Position numbers and translations under genes: made by a program
Shown: in pieces, positions 47,101 to 58,062 of the stretch
How positions within the stretch are numbered: position 1 is the stretch's first letter
Layout: every line of letters begins with the position of its first letter
From: Schistocephalus solidus
Lineage: Eukaryota > Platyhelminthes > Cestoda > Diphyllobothriidea > Diphyllobothriidae
DNA length: 64,000 bases
NCBI GenBank assembly: GCA_017591395.1
Contig: WEDG01005637.1
Span: 1 to 64,000 of the forward strand
Reading direction: 5' to 3'
The notes under the pieces: generated by a model
Database searches by the model: none
What the model saw: the letters and a program-made list of their open reading frames with translations, nothing else
What the model was told of the DNA's origin: nothing

Positions 47101-48968
47101 CGAAGGCCCCAAGGTAAGAGGCCACCATGTAAGTTAAATACTCTTTTATTAAATTTGCCTGATCACTTATTTGATTTCAGCAACCAAATAACCGAGAAAC
47201 TGGAGGACATACATGCTATAGATGATACCGCTACCGTGGAGACACGATGGTGTCAACTGCGAAATGTCATCCATTCCACCGCCCTCGATGTACTCGGACG
47301 CGCACACCGTCGACACCAGGACTGGTTTGACGACAATGACGCCGACATCAGCAACTTACTCGCGGAGAAGAATAGACTACACAAAGCCTACATGGACCTT
47401 CGGACTGACGCCACCAAAGCAGCCTTTTTCAGATGCCGGCGCCATGTACAACAACGGCTGCGGGAGATGCAGGATGCCTGGATGATCCGAAAGGCTGACG
47501 AAATCCAGGGGTATGCGGACCGCAATGAAATGAAAAACTTTTTCAAAGCCATCAAAGCCATCTACGGCCCGTGTATCAAGGGGTTCGCACCGCTGCTCAG
47601 CTCTGACGGCACAACACTGCTGACAGAGAAATCGCAAATTCTGAAGCGCTGGGCCGAGCACTTCAGAAGTGTCCTTAGTTGCTCATTAGCCATCTCCGAT
47701 GCTGCCATTGACCGGCTCCCTCAAGTGGACACGAACAATGACATGGATCTGCCGCCTTCCCTACCAGAAACCATCCGGGCCGTGCAGCAGATTTCCAGCG
47801 GTAAAGCACCGGGATCCGACGCAATCCCACCGGAAGACAACAAGCACGGTGGGCCCCGGCTGACTGCAGAACTCACAACACTCTTCCAGGAGATGTGGCG
47901 CCAAGGACAAGTTCCTCAGGATTTCAAAGACGCGACCATCGTCCATCTCTACAAACGGAAGGGGAACCGGCAAATCTGTGATAATCACAGAGGCATCTCG
48001 TTGCTCAACATCGCCGGGAAGATCTTCGCCCGTATCCTTCTCAATCTTCTTAACGATCACCTAGAGCAAGGCCTGCTCCCGGAAAGCCAATGTGGCTTCC
48101 GCCGACACCGCGGAACAACCGATATGATCTTTGCCGCCCGCCAACTACAAGAGAAGTGTCAGGAGATGCGAACTCACCTATACACTACCTTCGTGGATCT
48201 AACGAAAGCCTTTTGACACGGTGAATCGTGACGGACTGTGGAAAGTCATGCAGAAATTCGGCTGTCCTGAGCGGTTCACGCACATGGTGCGTCAGCTTCA
48301 TGACGGGATGTCGGCGCGCGTCACTGACAACGGGACGGTATCCGAAGCATTCGCAGTGACCAACGGAGTGAAGCAGGGCTGCGTACTGGCCCCCACCCTC
48401 TTCAGTCTCATGTTCTCGGCTATGCTGATGGACGCCTACCGTGATGAGCAGCCTGGTATCCGCATCGCTTACAGAACTGACGGGCACCTTCTCAACAGTC
48501 GGCGTTTGCAGGCTCCAACGCGCGTGTCTACGACTACAGTCCATGACTTGCTCATCGCGGACGACTGCGCCCTTAACACCGTGACGGAGGAGGACATGCA
48601 AAGGAGCATGGACCTCTTCGCCGAAGGCTGCGCCGATTTCGGATTAACAATCAGTACAGCCAAAACGGTTGTCATGCACCAGCCGCCACCCAGCACGGAA
48701 TACAATGCACCTCGAATCAATGTCAACGGTGCTCAACTCAAAAACGTGGAAAACTTCGCTTATCTAGGAAGCACGATGTCGCGCAACACGAGAATCGATG
48801 ACGAGGTTACCCAACGGATCTCCAAAGCTAGTCAGGCCTTCGGCCGGCTGCAGGCCTCCGTGTGGAATCGCCACGGTATTCACCTGAACACCAAACTGAA
48901 GATGTACAAGGCCGTCGTCTTGACGACACTCCTTTACGTAGCGGAAACCTGGACCGTCTACTCAAACC
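47011..48968 (+). pseudogene. Reverse transcriptase of LINE C
   Basis: Open 47,011-48,216, then (after one extra T in AAAGCCTTTTGAC) 48,221-48,968. Blocks in order: [109 protein letters not shown], the catalytic [11 protein letters not shown] (about 48,548-48,580), [25 protein letters not shown] and [20 protein letters not shown]. After that about 100 residues seen in relatives (part survives in copy D) are deleted and the frame shifts into the zinc-finger region. Confidence 0.9.
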
Positions 48969-48975
48969 AATCAAG

Positions 48976-49932
48976 GATAGACAGGCATGGAGAAGATCAG
49001 TGAAGACTGGTTCAGCAATCTACGAGGCCAACCGGATCGCCGCCGCCAAGGCCAAAAGAGCGGCACGAAAGTCACCAGCGCCCCGAACCAACACCGCCAA
49101 TGCCCAGGCCCTGCCAACATGCCCGCGCTGTCAACGCATCTTCCGCGCACGAATCGGCCTGGTTGGACATCTTCGGACGCAATGCACCAACAATCCGACA
49201 ATTCAAATTTCTACGTCAAATTCGGCCAACCCTCCTTCTGACTCTCCCACCCTCACTCCTGGAATCAATTCCATTACTCCCACCATCATAGAGACCACAT
49301 CCATCTACTCATCGCCTGCTACCCCCACCACCGCAACCACCACCGCCTTCGCCTTCACTATCTCCACCACCACCACCACCACCATCAGCGATGGGGAATC
49401 TCTCCTAAGCTGTACTCAATGCGACCGCACATTCACCTCACGCATCGGCCTGGTCGGTCACTTGCGAATACATCGTACAGAGACCGGTGAGCCAGTGCCT
49501 GGAACACCATCACACAGCAGAGATCGTCGCCTCCACTGCCCTCACTGTCCTCGCGCATTCACTCATCGCATGGGCCTATTAGGTCACATGCGCATCCATG
49601 ATAGCGGAATACAACACCATGCCGACAACACCGATACACCATGCGCACCCTCCGCTCCTGCCATTCTTAGCGCCCCTGACACCCCCACTACCATGAATGA
49701 CATCGCCCCAGCCTCTACCGATTTCTCCTGCCCACACTGCGCCCGCAACTTCAACTCACGCATCGGCCTGGTTGGTCACCTGCGAATCCATCGCACGGAG
49801 GCTGGTGAACCAGTGCCTGGGGCTCCGACATACAGTCGACGCGCCTGCCTTCACTGCCCTCACTGCTCCCGCACATTTACACACCGCATGGGCCTATTAG
49901 GACACATGCGCCTCCACGACAACCTCCGGTAA
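48976..49932 (+). pseudogene. Five-finger C2H2 tail of LINE C
   Basis: Open from 48,862 (that start is out of the RT frame; true in-frame sequence begins near 48,976, [14 protein letters not shown]). Counting from 48,862, fingers are at residues 87-108 (CPRC...GHLRTQC, CCHC-like), 184-204, 226-246, 290-310 and 332-352. Each is CxxC, then about 12 residues with GLVGH or GLLGH, then RIH/RLH. Fingers 2-3 and 4-5 form a duplicated pair with a 106-residue period and a shared GEPVPG linker. A Thr/Ser-rich segment separates finger 1. The frame ends HDNLR at 49,932. In the parent LINE this is the C-terminal nucleic-acid-binding part of the RT protein. It is intact here except for its broken link to RT. 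Confidence 0.88.
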
Positions 49933-51490
49933 ACCACCGGAGGCTAAGCTACATCTGAACACACTATCTTCACCAATACATCGACCACACCTTTACAATC
50001 ACCATGTTTCTGAGTATAGCACGGTTTCCTAGAAACCGTGGCTGGGAAGGCTGCCAATCTGACGATTACACCAGACCACGACGTCGGCTCAGTGTATGTG
50101 CTGTGTGTGTCGAGTGGCTGACCAGTGGACTGGGAGTCAGACGGCGATGGCTCCTCCATATCTCCTGAGTTAGTGAATCCTGGCGTGTGCGTTATGGGGG
50201 CCAGGTCGTGCTGTGGTGCGCGAAGACGGGTACGCCGATCCGTCAGCCAATGCGCCCACTCCCACATCAGGCAACTGACCGGCTCGGACAGTAGGCTGAC
50301 TGTGGGGGTGGGGGAGAGATTGAGGTCGACAGCTCAGCGCATATTCCTCACTATAAACAATCTGACGCGCTTGAAACTATTACGGTGCGCTAAAAGCCGT
50401 GGCTTGGAAGGTTGCCAACTGACGGGATAACTCGGACCGCGTGGTCAGCCCAATGTGTGTTTTGTGTGGAGTGGCTGACTGGCGGACTGAGAGTCAGGCT
50501 GCAATGGCTCCTTCTTAATGTGTTCTTTATGGCACCCCCACTCTGTGGGATCCGAGCCAGGTGTGGTGGCACGCCCAGGGGCGGCTCCGGCCGAGCCAGC
50601 CACCTGTGCCCTCTTCCATCTCCGGTCTTCTTGACTGTGTCATGAGACCGGGCTCAGGTGGGGGAGGAGAAGAGTGTGCGGTAACGTTGAGTGCCGCGGT
50701 TGGAAGGTTGCCAACTGACAATTACACTCAGACCTGGCAGTTAGTCCAATGTGTGTTGTGTGGAGTGGCTGACTGGTGGTCTGAGAGTCAGGCTGCGATG
50801 GCTCCTTCTTAACGTGACCTCTGGCTATCTCACACATATGAGATGTAAGCCGTTCATCCCCCTGTTGTGTGAAATCCTGGTGCTTGTGTTTGGGGGGGCA
50901 GGTCGTGTAAGTAGTACACGTAGACGAGGTCACCAGCAGCTGCGCCTTTGCTTCCGCATCAGACAACTGACCGGCTCGGACAGTGGTCTGATTGTGGGGG
51001 TTGGGGAGAGAGTGAGGTCGACAGCTCAGCGCATGTTCCTCACTATAAACAATCTGACGCGCTTGAAACTATCACGGTGCGCTAACAGCCGTGGCTTGGA
51101 AGGTTGCCAACTGACGGGATAACTCGGACCGCGTGGTCAGCCCAATGTGTGTTTGTGTGGAGTGGCTGACTGGCGGACTGAGAGTCAAATTGCAATGGCT
51201 CCTTCTTAATGTAGCCTTTATGGCACTCCCACTCCGTGGGATCCGAGCCAGGTGTGGGGGCACGCCCAGGGGCGGCTACGGCCGCGCCAGCCACCTGTGC
51301 CCTCTCCCATCTCCGGTCTTCTTGATTCTGTCTTGACACCGGGCTCAGGTGGGGGAGGAGGAGAGAGTGCGGTAGCTGCAGCGCAAGGCTACTATCACTT
51401 AAAACTAATTCACGCGCAAGTCACCGTCCCTGCACCACCTGGTGTGGAGCATACGGTGGACCTCGTCGAAATCGACGGTCGAACTGCCGG
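49933..51490 (+). other. 3' UTR of LINE C, modular
   Basis: After a palindrome (50,020-50,040) the GTGGCTTGGAAGG-type module begins at about 50,036, 50,397, 50,694 and 51,089. Blocks 50,270-50,640 and 50,963-51,340 are near copies of each other. The terminal module with ACTAATTCACGCGCAAGTC ends at about 51,485. Confidence 0.85.
50020..50040. repeat. Perfect palindrome at start of LINE C 3' UTR
   Basis: CACGGTTTC, CTA, GAAACCGTG: 9-bp perfect stem with a 3-base centre. It is nearly identical at 44,322-44,342 in copy B. Confidence 0.9.
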
Positions 51491-52185
51491 GTCAAATTAA
51501 TCGGACTTGTAGATGTAGCTGGGTTTTGGCAAGTGAAGCATAACTTCATAATTTGTGTCACTCCTTCTCGCTGCCGATTCATGCTTGGCCATCAGCGCCT
51601 GGACTAATCTTTCCGTGCCGTGCAATTAAACCATATGCAGTAATCGAATCCTGGCGTTTTAGTAGCCTCTTGACGCCAACTGTTTCTCCTTTCCGGTATA
51701 GGTATTTGAATGGCAAGAGGATGTGTAGTTTTGTCTTCAAGGTTATTCCGATAGGGAGATGTCTATGACGTCCCATAGGAAATGTGGAACGTCGTGAATG
51801 AAGATCAGTCAGACCAACGGATAAGTTATTCGTATCTTACTGTCCAGAAGGGTTGACAGTTTAACCCATATTGGATCAAAACAGTTGCGAGGAGTTTTGC
51901 GGAAACAACTCTTAATTTCCCTGTTTATTAAGTTGGTTGCTAATGTTTGAGGAAAACCGTTTCTTTTTCTTTCTGGTAAATAGATCGACTAAAATGCGTT
52001 AGGTATAGAGATGAAAAAAAAAACTAAGTTAAAAAGGGCTGCTAATGATAACTAATTTCTGTTGTTGTTACTGACAGAAATAAAGACTTTTCTGCTACTG
52101 CTGCAGCTTAATCTAAATGTAGTCATCTGAGATCATTTACAACCCCTAGTCGTCATGAGATACTACAAGAAATGTATTCGTAGGT
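51491..52185. other. No recognisable feature
   Basis: AT-rich, with one A8-9 run near 52,016. No gene or repeat family seen. Confidence 0.5.
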
Positions 52186-52317
52186 AAACGCTCACCTCTC
52201 GCTAACGGAACTCACTCGTCCTGTTCTGTCTTGAGGCTCACACTCGAGCTAGGCCAGCAGCCGCACAGCGGCTAGTAGTTGAATAGGCCGATGCTTATTG
52301 CCGGCAATGACAAGGGA

Positions 52318-52362
52318 GACTGAAATGGTCATTGCTGGCTTATTGGCCGTTTTCAGCCAGTT
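52318..52362 (-). ncRNA. Hammerhead-like motif H6 in SINE body
   Basis: AACTGG, CTGAAAA, GGCC/AGCC stem, GCAA, short TGACCATT, TCAGTC. Both core elements carry a change; decayed. Confidence 0.3.
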
Positions 52363-52421
52363 ATACCCAACCTCAGGTGATGGTTAGATCCTGGGGTGGT
52401 GCACCACCTGGGGTTGGGCAT

Positions 52422-52466
52422 GACTGACTGACGACGGCTAATGAGCCAGAAATGGTCATTCCAGCC
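52422..52466 (+). ncRNA. Hammerhead-like motif H7 in SINE body
   Basis: GACTGA, CTGACGA, stem II GGCT-AATG-AGCC, GAAA, short TGGTCATT, CCAGCC. Both core elements match CUGANGA/GAAA, and stem II is perfect apart from the C/A closing positions. Stem I has two mismatches. Confidence 0.45.
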
Positions 52467-52505
52467 TCCCTCGTCTTTGTCAGCAATATTCAGCTGCCAA
52501 TACAA

Positions 52506-53628
52506 GAAACGCTTGTGGCATCCCTTACATTGTTCACAAATTACCATGATCCTGTGCTGATTGGCTCCATAGCGAGTCTACTTGGAAGTTTTCTTTTAAG
52601 GTGTACACGGAATGCTCCGGTAAAAATTAATGGAATGTCTTTTGACTATTGAATCTTTGCTGCGACCGCAAGAAACACGCACAGTCAGAAAAAGAAAGAG
52701 AAACGAGATGGGTAGCAGACGGAGCAAGCAAACCCTTTCCGTGCCGGTCGACCAGAAAGGTGAATCGTCCGCATCCATGGCCTGCAAAGCACTGACCCCA
52801 CTGTGGATCTCAGGCTAGCGTTTTGAATTCCCTGGACGGGGTAGTCTACGCTACTCCGAGACTGCAACAACATAGAGGAAGAACCATGCACTGTGCGAGT
52901 TGATAGATCGCTTACTTGGGCTCTTGCGCTGTTGGTATCGATTGCGTGCTAATTGGCACTCCCCATCTCCCTGCCTCTCCTCCGCATCCGGCATAACGCC
53001 AGGCCTACTTCCGGGACTAATATTCTGTACTCTTCACGCCTACGATGGCAGGAACTCCCCCCTTCCCTCGTCTTTACACTACTGGCCTAATTCCGACCTC
53101 CCCCTTCGTACATTCCGTGTCCTAGCTGTTAACAGGCGCATCCGCGTGTTTCCTTCGTATGCCACGGGCCAGGAAGCAAGCCAGCCTTGAATGGAGGAAC
53201 ATCAGGTCAAAGGTGTGGCAGGAGCAACACTGAAAGAGGTTGCAGATCCTGGGAAGTATGGCTGCAAGAAGCTTTAGATTTGAAGGTCAGTACGTACTTG
53301 TTACTATGAGAAAGTTGGAGAAGCACCCCTAATAAAAGCGACTAGCAGATCGTGGCTCATCGTTACTCTATAGCATTCAGTCGGGTATCTCAAAGACCAA
53401 GGTGTGAGAGCTACGTTCGACAACTTATTATCATTCTTCCGCATAGTTAAATCGAGAATTTGATGGGGCACGATTATAGGTCCACCCATATTACAGATGA
53501 CGTTACGCTAAATTCCATTGGTGCAGGTTAGTGTGAGAAGTAGGAGAGTTAGCGTCGGGTTAGGATTAAAGTTAGGACCCAGGAACAAACACCCCCTCCC
53601 TGATTTCATAACAAGACCACTTACCGGG
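52506..53628. other. No recognisable feature
   Basis: No gene supported. A short GGTTAG-like stretch at about 53,525-53,580 resembles the interior of M elements, but no termini were found. Confidence 0.45.
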
Positions 53629-53968
53629 TGCCTGTTGCAACGCTGCGCCTCTCGTGAGTGACTTGTGCCCAACTGTGCACTAGTGATAGTCTGGTTCTCA
53701 ATCAATCACAGCTTTCCAAACTGGCCAGACAGCGTCAAGGCCGAATCAGACGTGCGTTCGCTCAAGGTGCCGTCAGACGGGGCGCCGCTCTGGCGGCGCC
53801 GGACCTGTGCCGTTGTCCGGTTGCCCACTCCTTCCAACCCTTTCTCCAAAATTTCTGGACAGAATACAGCAGCCTCCCAACTGGCCTCACACTTCTCTTC
53901 TTCCTATCCGGGACTAGTCGTGACGGTCTTAGTGACTAGGGCCTCCCTATACCTTAAGCTACGTGACA
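53629..53968 (+). repeat. 5' LTR
   Basis: 340 bp with TG...CA ends, a CAATCACAGCTTTCC block, ACAGAATACAGC and CTCCCTATACCTTAAG near its end. Matched in order by 54,514-54,840. Confidence 0.7.
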
Positions 53969-53969
53969 T

Positions 53970-53987
53970 TGGTGACCCCGACATAAT
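53970..53987 (+). promoter_or_regulatory. Primer-binding site, tRNA-Trp type
   Basis: TGGTGACCCCGACATAAT complements the 3' end of eukaryotic tRNA-Trp (CCA included), with mismatches confined to the last few bases. It starts one base after the LTR end. tRNA-Trp priming is known for CsRn1-like Ty3/gypsy elements of flatworms. Confidence 0.7.
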
Positions 53988-53992
53988 CAAAC

Positions 53993-54127
53993 ATGCACCT
54001 GCTAGAAGTGGCTGAGCTCAATACAATAAGGTTCGCCTTTCGATGTCAACTAGATTTTCCTGCGTCAGTCAATGTGACCACGATTTTGAGAACTCAGTTA
54101 CAAACACCCAGTCATGAAGCGAGATGA
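53993..54127 (+). pseudogene. Short frame after the PBS, possible gag remnant
   Basis: A 44-codon frame starts 5 bases after the PBS and ends TGA at 54,125-54,127. The position is that of gag in LTR elements. I do not recognise a domain; it could be chance. Confidence 0.3.
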
Positions 54128-54513
54128 AGGTCATCAAACAATCTCAGTTCATCGAGTCCAGTTCAGGATTCCGTTCCAACCCAGCAGAGCAGTCCATCCA
54201 TCATTGCCAGCACCCTGACCTCCTTCCCTATATCCAATATCTTAATTCAGTCTCGAGCGGTACCTCCTCATGCAAACAAATACCGACATGGTATACGGAT
54301 TTGCGTCGACATGTAATTTACAAATTCAATCACCGGCTTTCTCCAGTCGACCTTATAACTTGGCCCCTTTCTACCAGCTGCAGCCGTCCATGCTACCGAT
54401 GGCAATACCGCTGCCCCTTTTCTCATTCAATCAATTGAACTATTCTTCCTTCGTTCGGATTTCATCTGAACTGCGGTTTGGGAAGCTAGCGCTTGTTGCG
54501 GCCCTACGCCTGG

Positions 54514-54840
54514 TGCCTATTGCAACTATGTCCCTCTAGCGAGTACTTGCGCGTGCACACAATTGACAGTTTGGTTCTCAGCCAATCACAGCTTTCCGAA
54601 CTGGCCAACCAGCTTCAAGGCCGGACCACACGGTCTTGCTTGAGGCGCTATGATGCCCTGCCCATAGTCCCTCCGGACGTGCGCCCTTCCCCGGCTCCCA
54701 ACTTCTTCCAACCCCTTCTCCAATAGTTCTGTACAGAATATAACATCCTCCCAACTGGCGTCCCATTTCTTCTCTTTCTATTCGGAATCGAGTGTGATCG
54801 TAATGGCAAAGATCTCCCTATGGTTTAATCTGCCACGACA
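54514..54840 (+). repeat. 3' LTR
   Basis: It matches the 5' LTR through CCAATCACAGCTTTCC, CTTCTCCAATAGTTCTG, TCCCAACTGGCG and CTCCCTATGGTTTAATC, ending ACA. Confidence 0.65.
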
Positions 54841-55594
54841 AACTTATTCGCCCAATGTTTCCGGATTTACTTTGGTATCTGGAAACATAGACCACAAAAG
54901 ATAAAGGACGCAGACACTTAGGAAGTGCAGGAGTTGTTAGTAGCAGGCACTACTAAACCAAATTCAGAGATTTTTAGGGCTCGCACTTATCACGACTTCC
55001 CGTTGCATGCGGTGTGCAGGACTAAGTAGCCCCTACTGCCAAGTACGTTGCTGGGACGGAGTGATTTCGCTTATGAGGAACAATATAGTGATACAATGGT
55101 GCCTAACGTTAAGGTACTGAAATGCTAGGAATGAGAGGACGGAGCATTGGAAAAGGTGTCCATCATTTCTAATTTTCAGGCTTTGACTTGGATGTCTTTT
55201 GCTCTTGGCCCATCCAAGTATCACCTTGACAACAGAGTAGAAATTATGGTCCTTTTTTAGACCCCGAACAACTGCATAACCTAACTAACCTTTTTCATGA
55301 ACTTTTATTCGTATTATCCTATCTTTGTCTCCAGTTTTCGAGTAATTTGACCTATATGAACACCTTTCTACCTTCGAGTTAGGATTCCAGAACGTACTTA
55401 TTTCTTATAAATTAAAAACACCGTTTTATGCCTGTTAGTAGGCAGAAAAGCACAGACAGGGGTGGCACGACTATCTCCCTTGATAGGACATTCCTGGCAG
55501 GCTACCATTTTGCAGTGACAACGGTCTAGAGCGTGGTTAAGCATAAAGCTTCAACTGTAATACTAATGAACCTCCTCATCAGGGGAAATAAAAT
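54841..55594. other. No recognisable feature
   Basis: No gene, RNA or repeat family identified. Confidence 0.45.
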
Positions 55595-56010
55595 AGGTAT
55601 AACGCCGACTGAGATCGACCGCCGATCTCAACGAGGTCTACCGTGTGCCCCACGGCATTATGGCACAGGTTCGGTTACTTGCGCGTGGATTAGATTATAG
55701 TGAGTGGAGATTTGCGCTGCATCTACCGCACTCTCCTCTCCCACCAGGGCCCGGTGTCATGACCAAGCCAAAATACCGGAGGCGGTATCGGGCGCAGTTA
55801 ACTGGCACGGCGAGGATCCGCCCCCAAGCGTTCCACCACATCGTCTAGGATCCCGGTGAGCGTTAATGCGATAGAGGCCACATTAAGAAGGAGCAACCAG
55901 TCGGCCGTGCCACAAAAACACACTGGGCTAACTGAGTTTTGATTTGAGTCATCAGTTCGAAACCTTACAAGTTAGGGCTTTTAACTCACCGTGACAGTCT
56001 CAGGTTCAGA

Positions 56011-56935
56011 TCACACATGTAGTCGAGGAGCCGCATGGAGAAACGGCCTAGAAATACACTTCTCACTTACGTGAGAGGTGTTGTTTGCGGACATGCGCTG
56101 TGTGATGCTGGATGTGATCATGTGTGATGCAGATGCTGGTGAGAAGAGTGGTGGTGTGGTATAGTTGTCAGTGTGCTGCTGCAGGTTTTCATGGAGCTTT
56201 ATGTGGCCTAGTAGGCCCATGCGGTGAGAGAATGAGCGTGGGAATGGTCGAAAATCGGAGTGGGTGTACAACGGTTCTCCCGGCACTGGCCGCAGAGCAA
56301 TAGCTTCGCAAGAGGTCGGCAAGGCCGATGCATGAGATGAACGTGTGATTGTAATGAGGACAGGTTGAAATTGAGTCCACAGCTCTGGTGGCGGGGGAAA
56401 AGGTGGTGAGAATAGAGATTTACGGGGCTTCGGAGGGCATCTCCTCGGTAGTGGGGGTGGAAGACGCGGGGATAGTCGTCGTCGTCACCGTCACGGGGTT
56501 TGTGACAGGGATGTTAAGGATGACGGTTACTGACGGCGAGCTGAGCACAGGGAGTGTAGTCACCGGTGGTAGGAGTGGTCGTCATCATGGACGCCCTAAG
56601 GTTTGGGGCGAGACGACGATAGGGGTGTTTGTGCAGGCAGCAGTTGGGGTTGTCGGATTGTTGCTGCCTTGGGTCCGAAGATGTCCGATGAGGCCAATTC
56701 GCGTGCGAAAGGTGCGTTAGCAGCATGGACACTTTGAAAGGGGTTGGGTATTCACGTTGTGGATGGGAGGCGTCTTAAATTTGCAAGTCGCTCTTTGGGC
56801 TTTGTCAGCAGCGATACGGTTTGCTTCAAAAATTGCTGCCCTAGTCTTCATTATTTTTTTCCAGGTGGCTCGGTCCTGGGCGAGGTGCCTCCAGGTTTGC
56901 GGTTTAATTCGCAATTGTTTCCGACATTTCTTCAA
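56011..56935 (-). pseudogene. Zinc-finger tail of LINE D
   Basis: TWKKIMKTRAAIFEANRIAA (about 56,850) matches the segment before the zinc fingers in copy C, followed by a SKCPCC...RTFRTRIGLIGHLRTQ finger (about 56,740-56,660), a Thr-rich linker, and the two finger remnants CPHYNHTF and FSHRMGLLGHIKLH (about 56,360-56,180). Fewer fingers remain than in C. Frames are broken. Confidence 0.7.
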
Positions 56936-58062
56936 GGCGTCCTTGTAGCGTCGTGTTTGTCCTCCTTGTCGGTGAGCACCCGCAATGACATCTCCGTAAA
57001 GATCCGTGTGTGTAGTCTCTTGTCATCCATCCTCACGAGCCGGCCACTCCTTCACACTGTAGTTGCTTCAGCATGGCGCGTATGTTGAGGATTCCGGTCC
57101 GTTTTGTGACTTCTGTGTTTGGCCTCCTGTCTTGCCATTCCAACTTCAATATCCTGCGGAGACGACTGAAGTGGATTTGGTTGAGATTTTTTACCGGTTG
57201 CTCGTAGACTATCCAGGTATTTTCTTCCTATAGTAATGTTGCCAAGCTGACTGACGTCTAAATCTGCAGTTTGGTGTTCATATGAAGGTCATGACGATCC
57301 TAAACGAAGGCGTGCAGCCTACCGAAATTCTGACTGGCTTTGGAGATCCGGCGCGCAAATTCATCGTTGATTTTTATGCTGCGATCCTCTGATGCCTAAG
57401 CAGGCGAAGTTATGCCATTTTTAACTTTGAGTGCCGTTGCCATTGATAAGGGGGATGTTGGATGACGATCGGTGCATGACCCCCGTTTTGTCCATGCTGA
57501 TAGTCAGTCCGAAATTGGCGCAGTCCGTGGCGAAACTGGGCATACTCTTTTGCATTTCTACTTCTGTCGTGGTGTTGACTGCGCAGTCGTCCACGAAGAT
57601 TAGGTCTTGGACATTAGCCGTGGATAGACGCGTTGGAGCCTGCATGTTCCGGCTGTTGAGAAGATGCTTATCAATCTCGTAGGCGACATAGATCCTAGTG
57701 GGCTCATTACGGTAGGCGTCTATCAGCATGCTAGAGTGCATGAAATTAAGGAGAGTGAGGGGCGAGTACGCCGTCCCAGTCCACTCTGTTGGTCACTAGG
57801 GATGCTTCGGAGGCCATCACGTTGTCCTTGACGTGTGCTATCATCCCCTCGTACGACTGATGAAGCATGTGCGCGAATCGTTTTAGACAACCTAAGTCCA
57901 TCGCGAATCACAATGTTGAAGGCTTTTGTCAGGTAAACGAAGGTAGTGAAGAGGTGGGTTCACATCTCCTGGAACTTCCCTTGGAGCTGACGGGTGATTA
58001 AAATCATGTCGATTGTTCCACGGTGTCGTCGGCAGTCGCATTGGCTTTCCGGGAGAATTCCT
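56936..58062 (-). pseudogene. Reverse transcriptase of LINE D
   Basis: In order on the - strand: LPESQCDCRRHRGTIDMI (about 58,050), FVYLTKAFNIVIRDGLR (about 57,900), MLIDAYRNEPTRIYVAYEID (about 57,730), the catalytic-position motif LIFVDDCAVNT (FADD has become FVDD, about 57,580), KTGVMH, then YEHQTADLDVS and RLVRMDDKRL. The Ala to Val change in the metal-binding motif plus frame breaks argue against activity. Confidence 0.75.

Larger units (their letters stand above)
45770..51490 (+). mobile_element. Zinc-finger LINE copy C, near full length
   Basis: Complete layout: 5' UTR (45,770-46,298), endonuclease (46,299 to about 47,100), RT (to 48,968), C2H2 zinc-finger tail (to 49,932), and a long 3' UTR ending in the terminal module (51,408-51,485). 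Defects: TGA at 46,494-46,496 and 46,996-46,998, a shift near 46,630, an extra T near 48,213, and a deletion plus shift near 48,970. It is inactive but nearly complete, with an RT resembling the RTE-like, non-CR1 proteins common in flatworms. The clade is inferred. Confidence 0.9.
52188..52505. mobile_element. Inverted pair of SINE-like repeats
   Basis: A - strand tail plus body (52,188-52,376) meets a + strand body (52,395-52,505) at GGTGGTGCACCACC. Both bodies carry the hammerhead-like motif (H6, H7). The tRNA heads are lost at the junction, so the pair forms a near-palindrome of about 90-bp arms. Confidence 0.75.
53629..54840 (+). mobile_element. Minimal LTR retrotransposon derivative
   Basis: Two direct repeats (53,629-53,968 and 54,514-54,840), each starting TGCCT(G/A)TTGCAAC and ending ACA, flank 545 bp. 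A primer-binding site directly follows the first. There is no protease, RT or integrase, so this is a deletion derivative or non-autonomous form. The LTRs are about 70% alike by eye, so it is old. No target-site duplication is evident. Confidence 0.7.
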
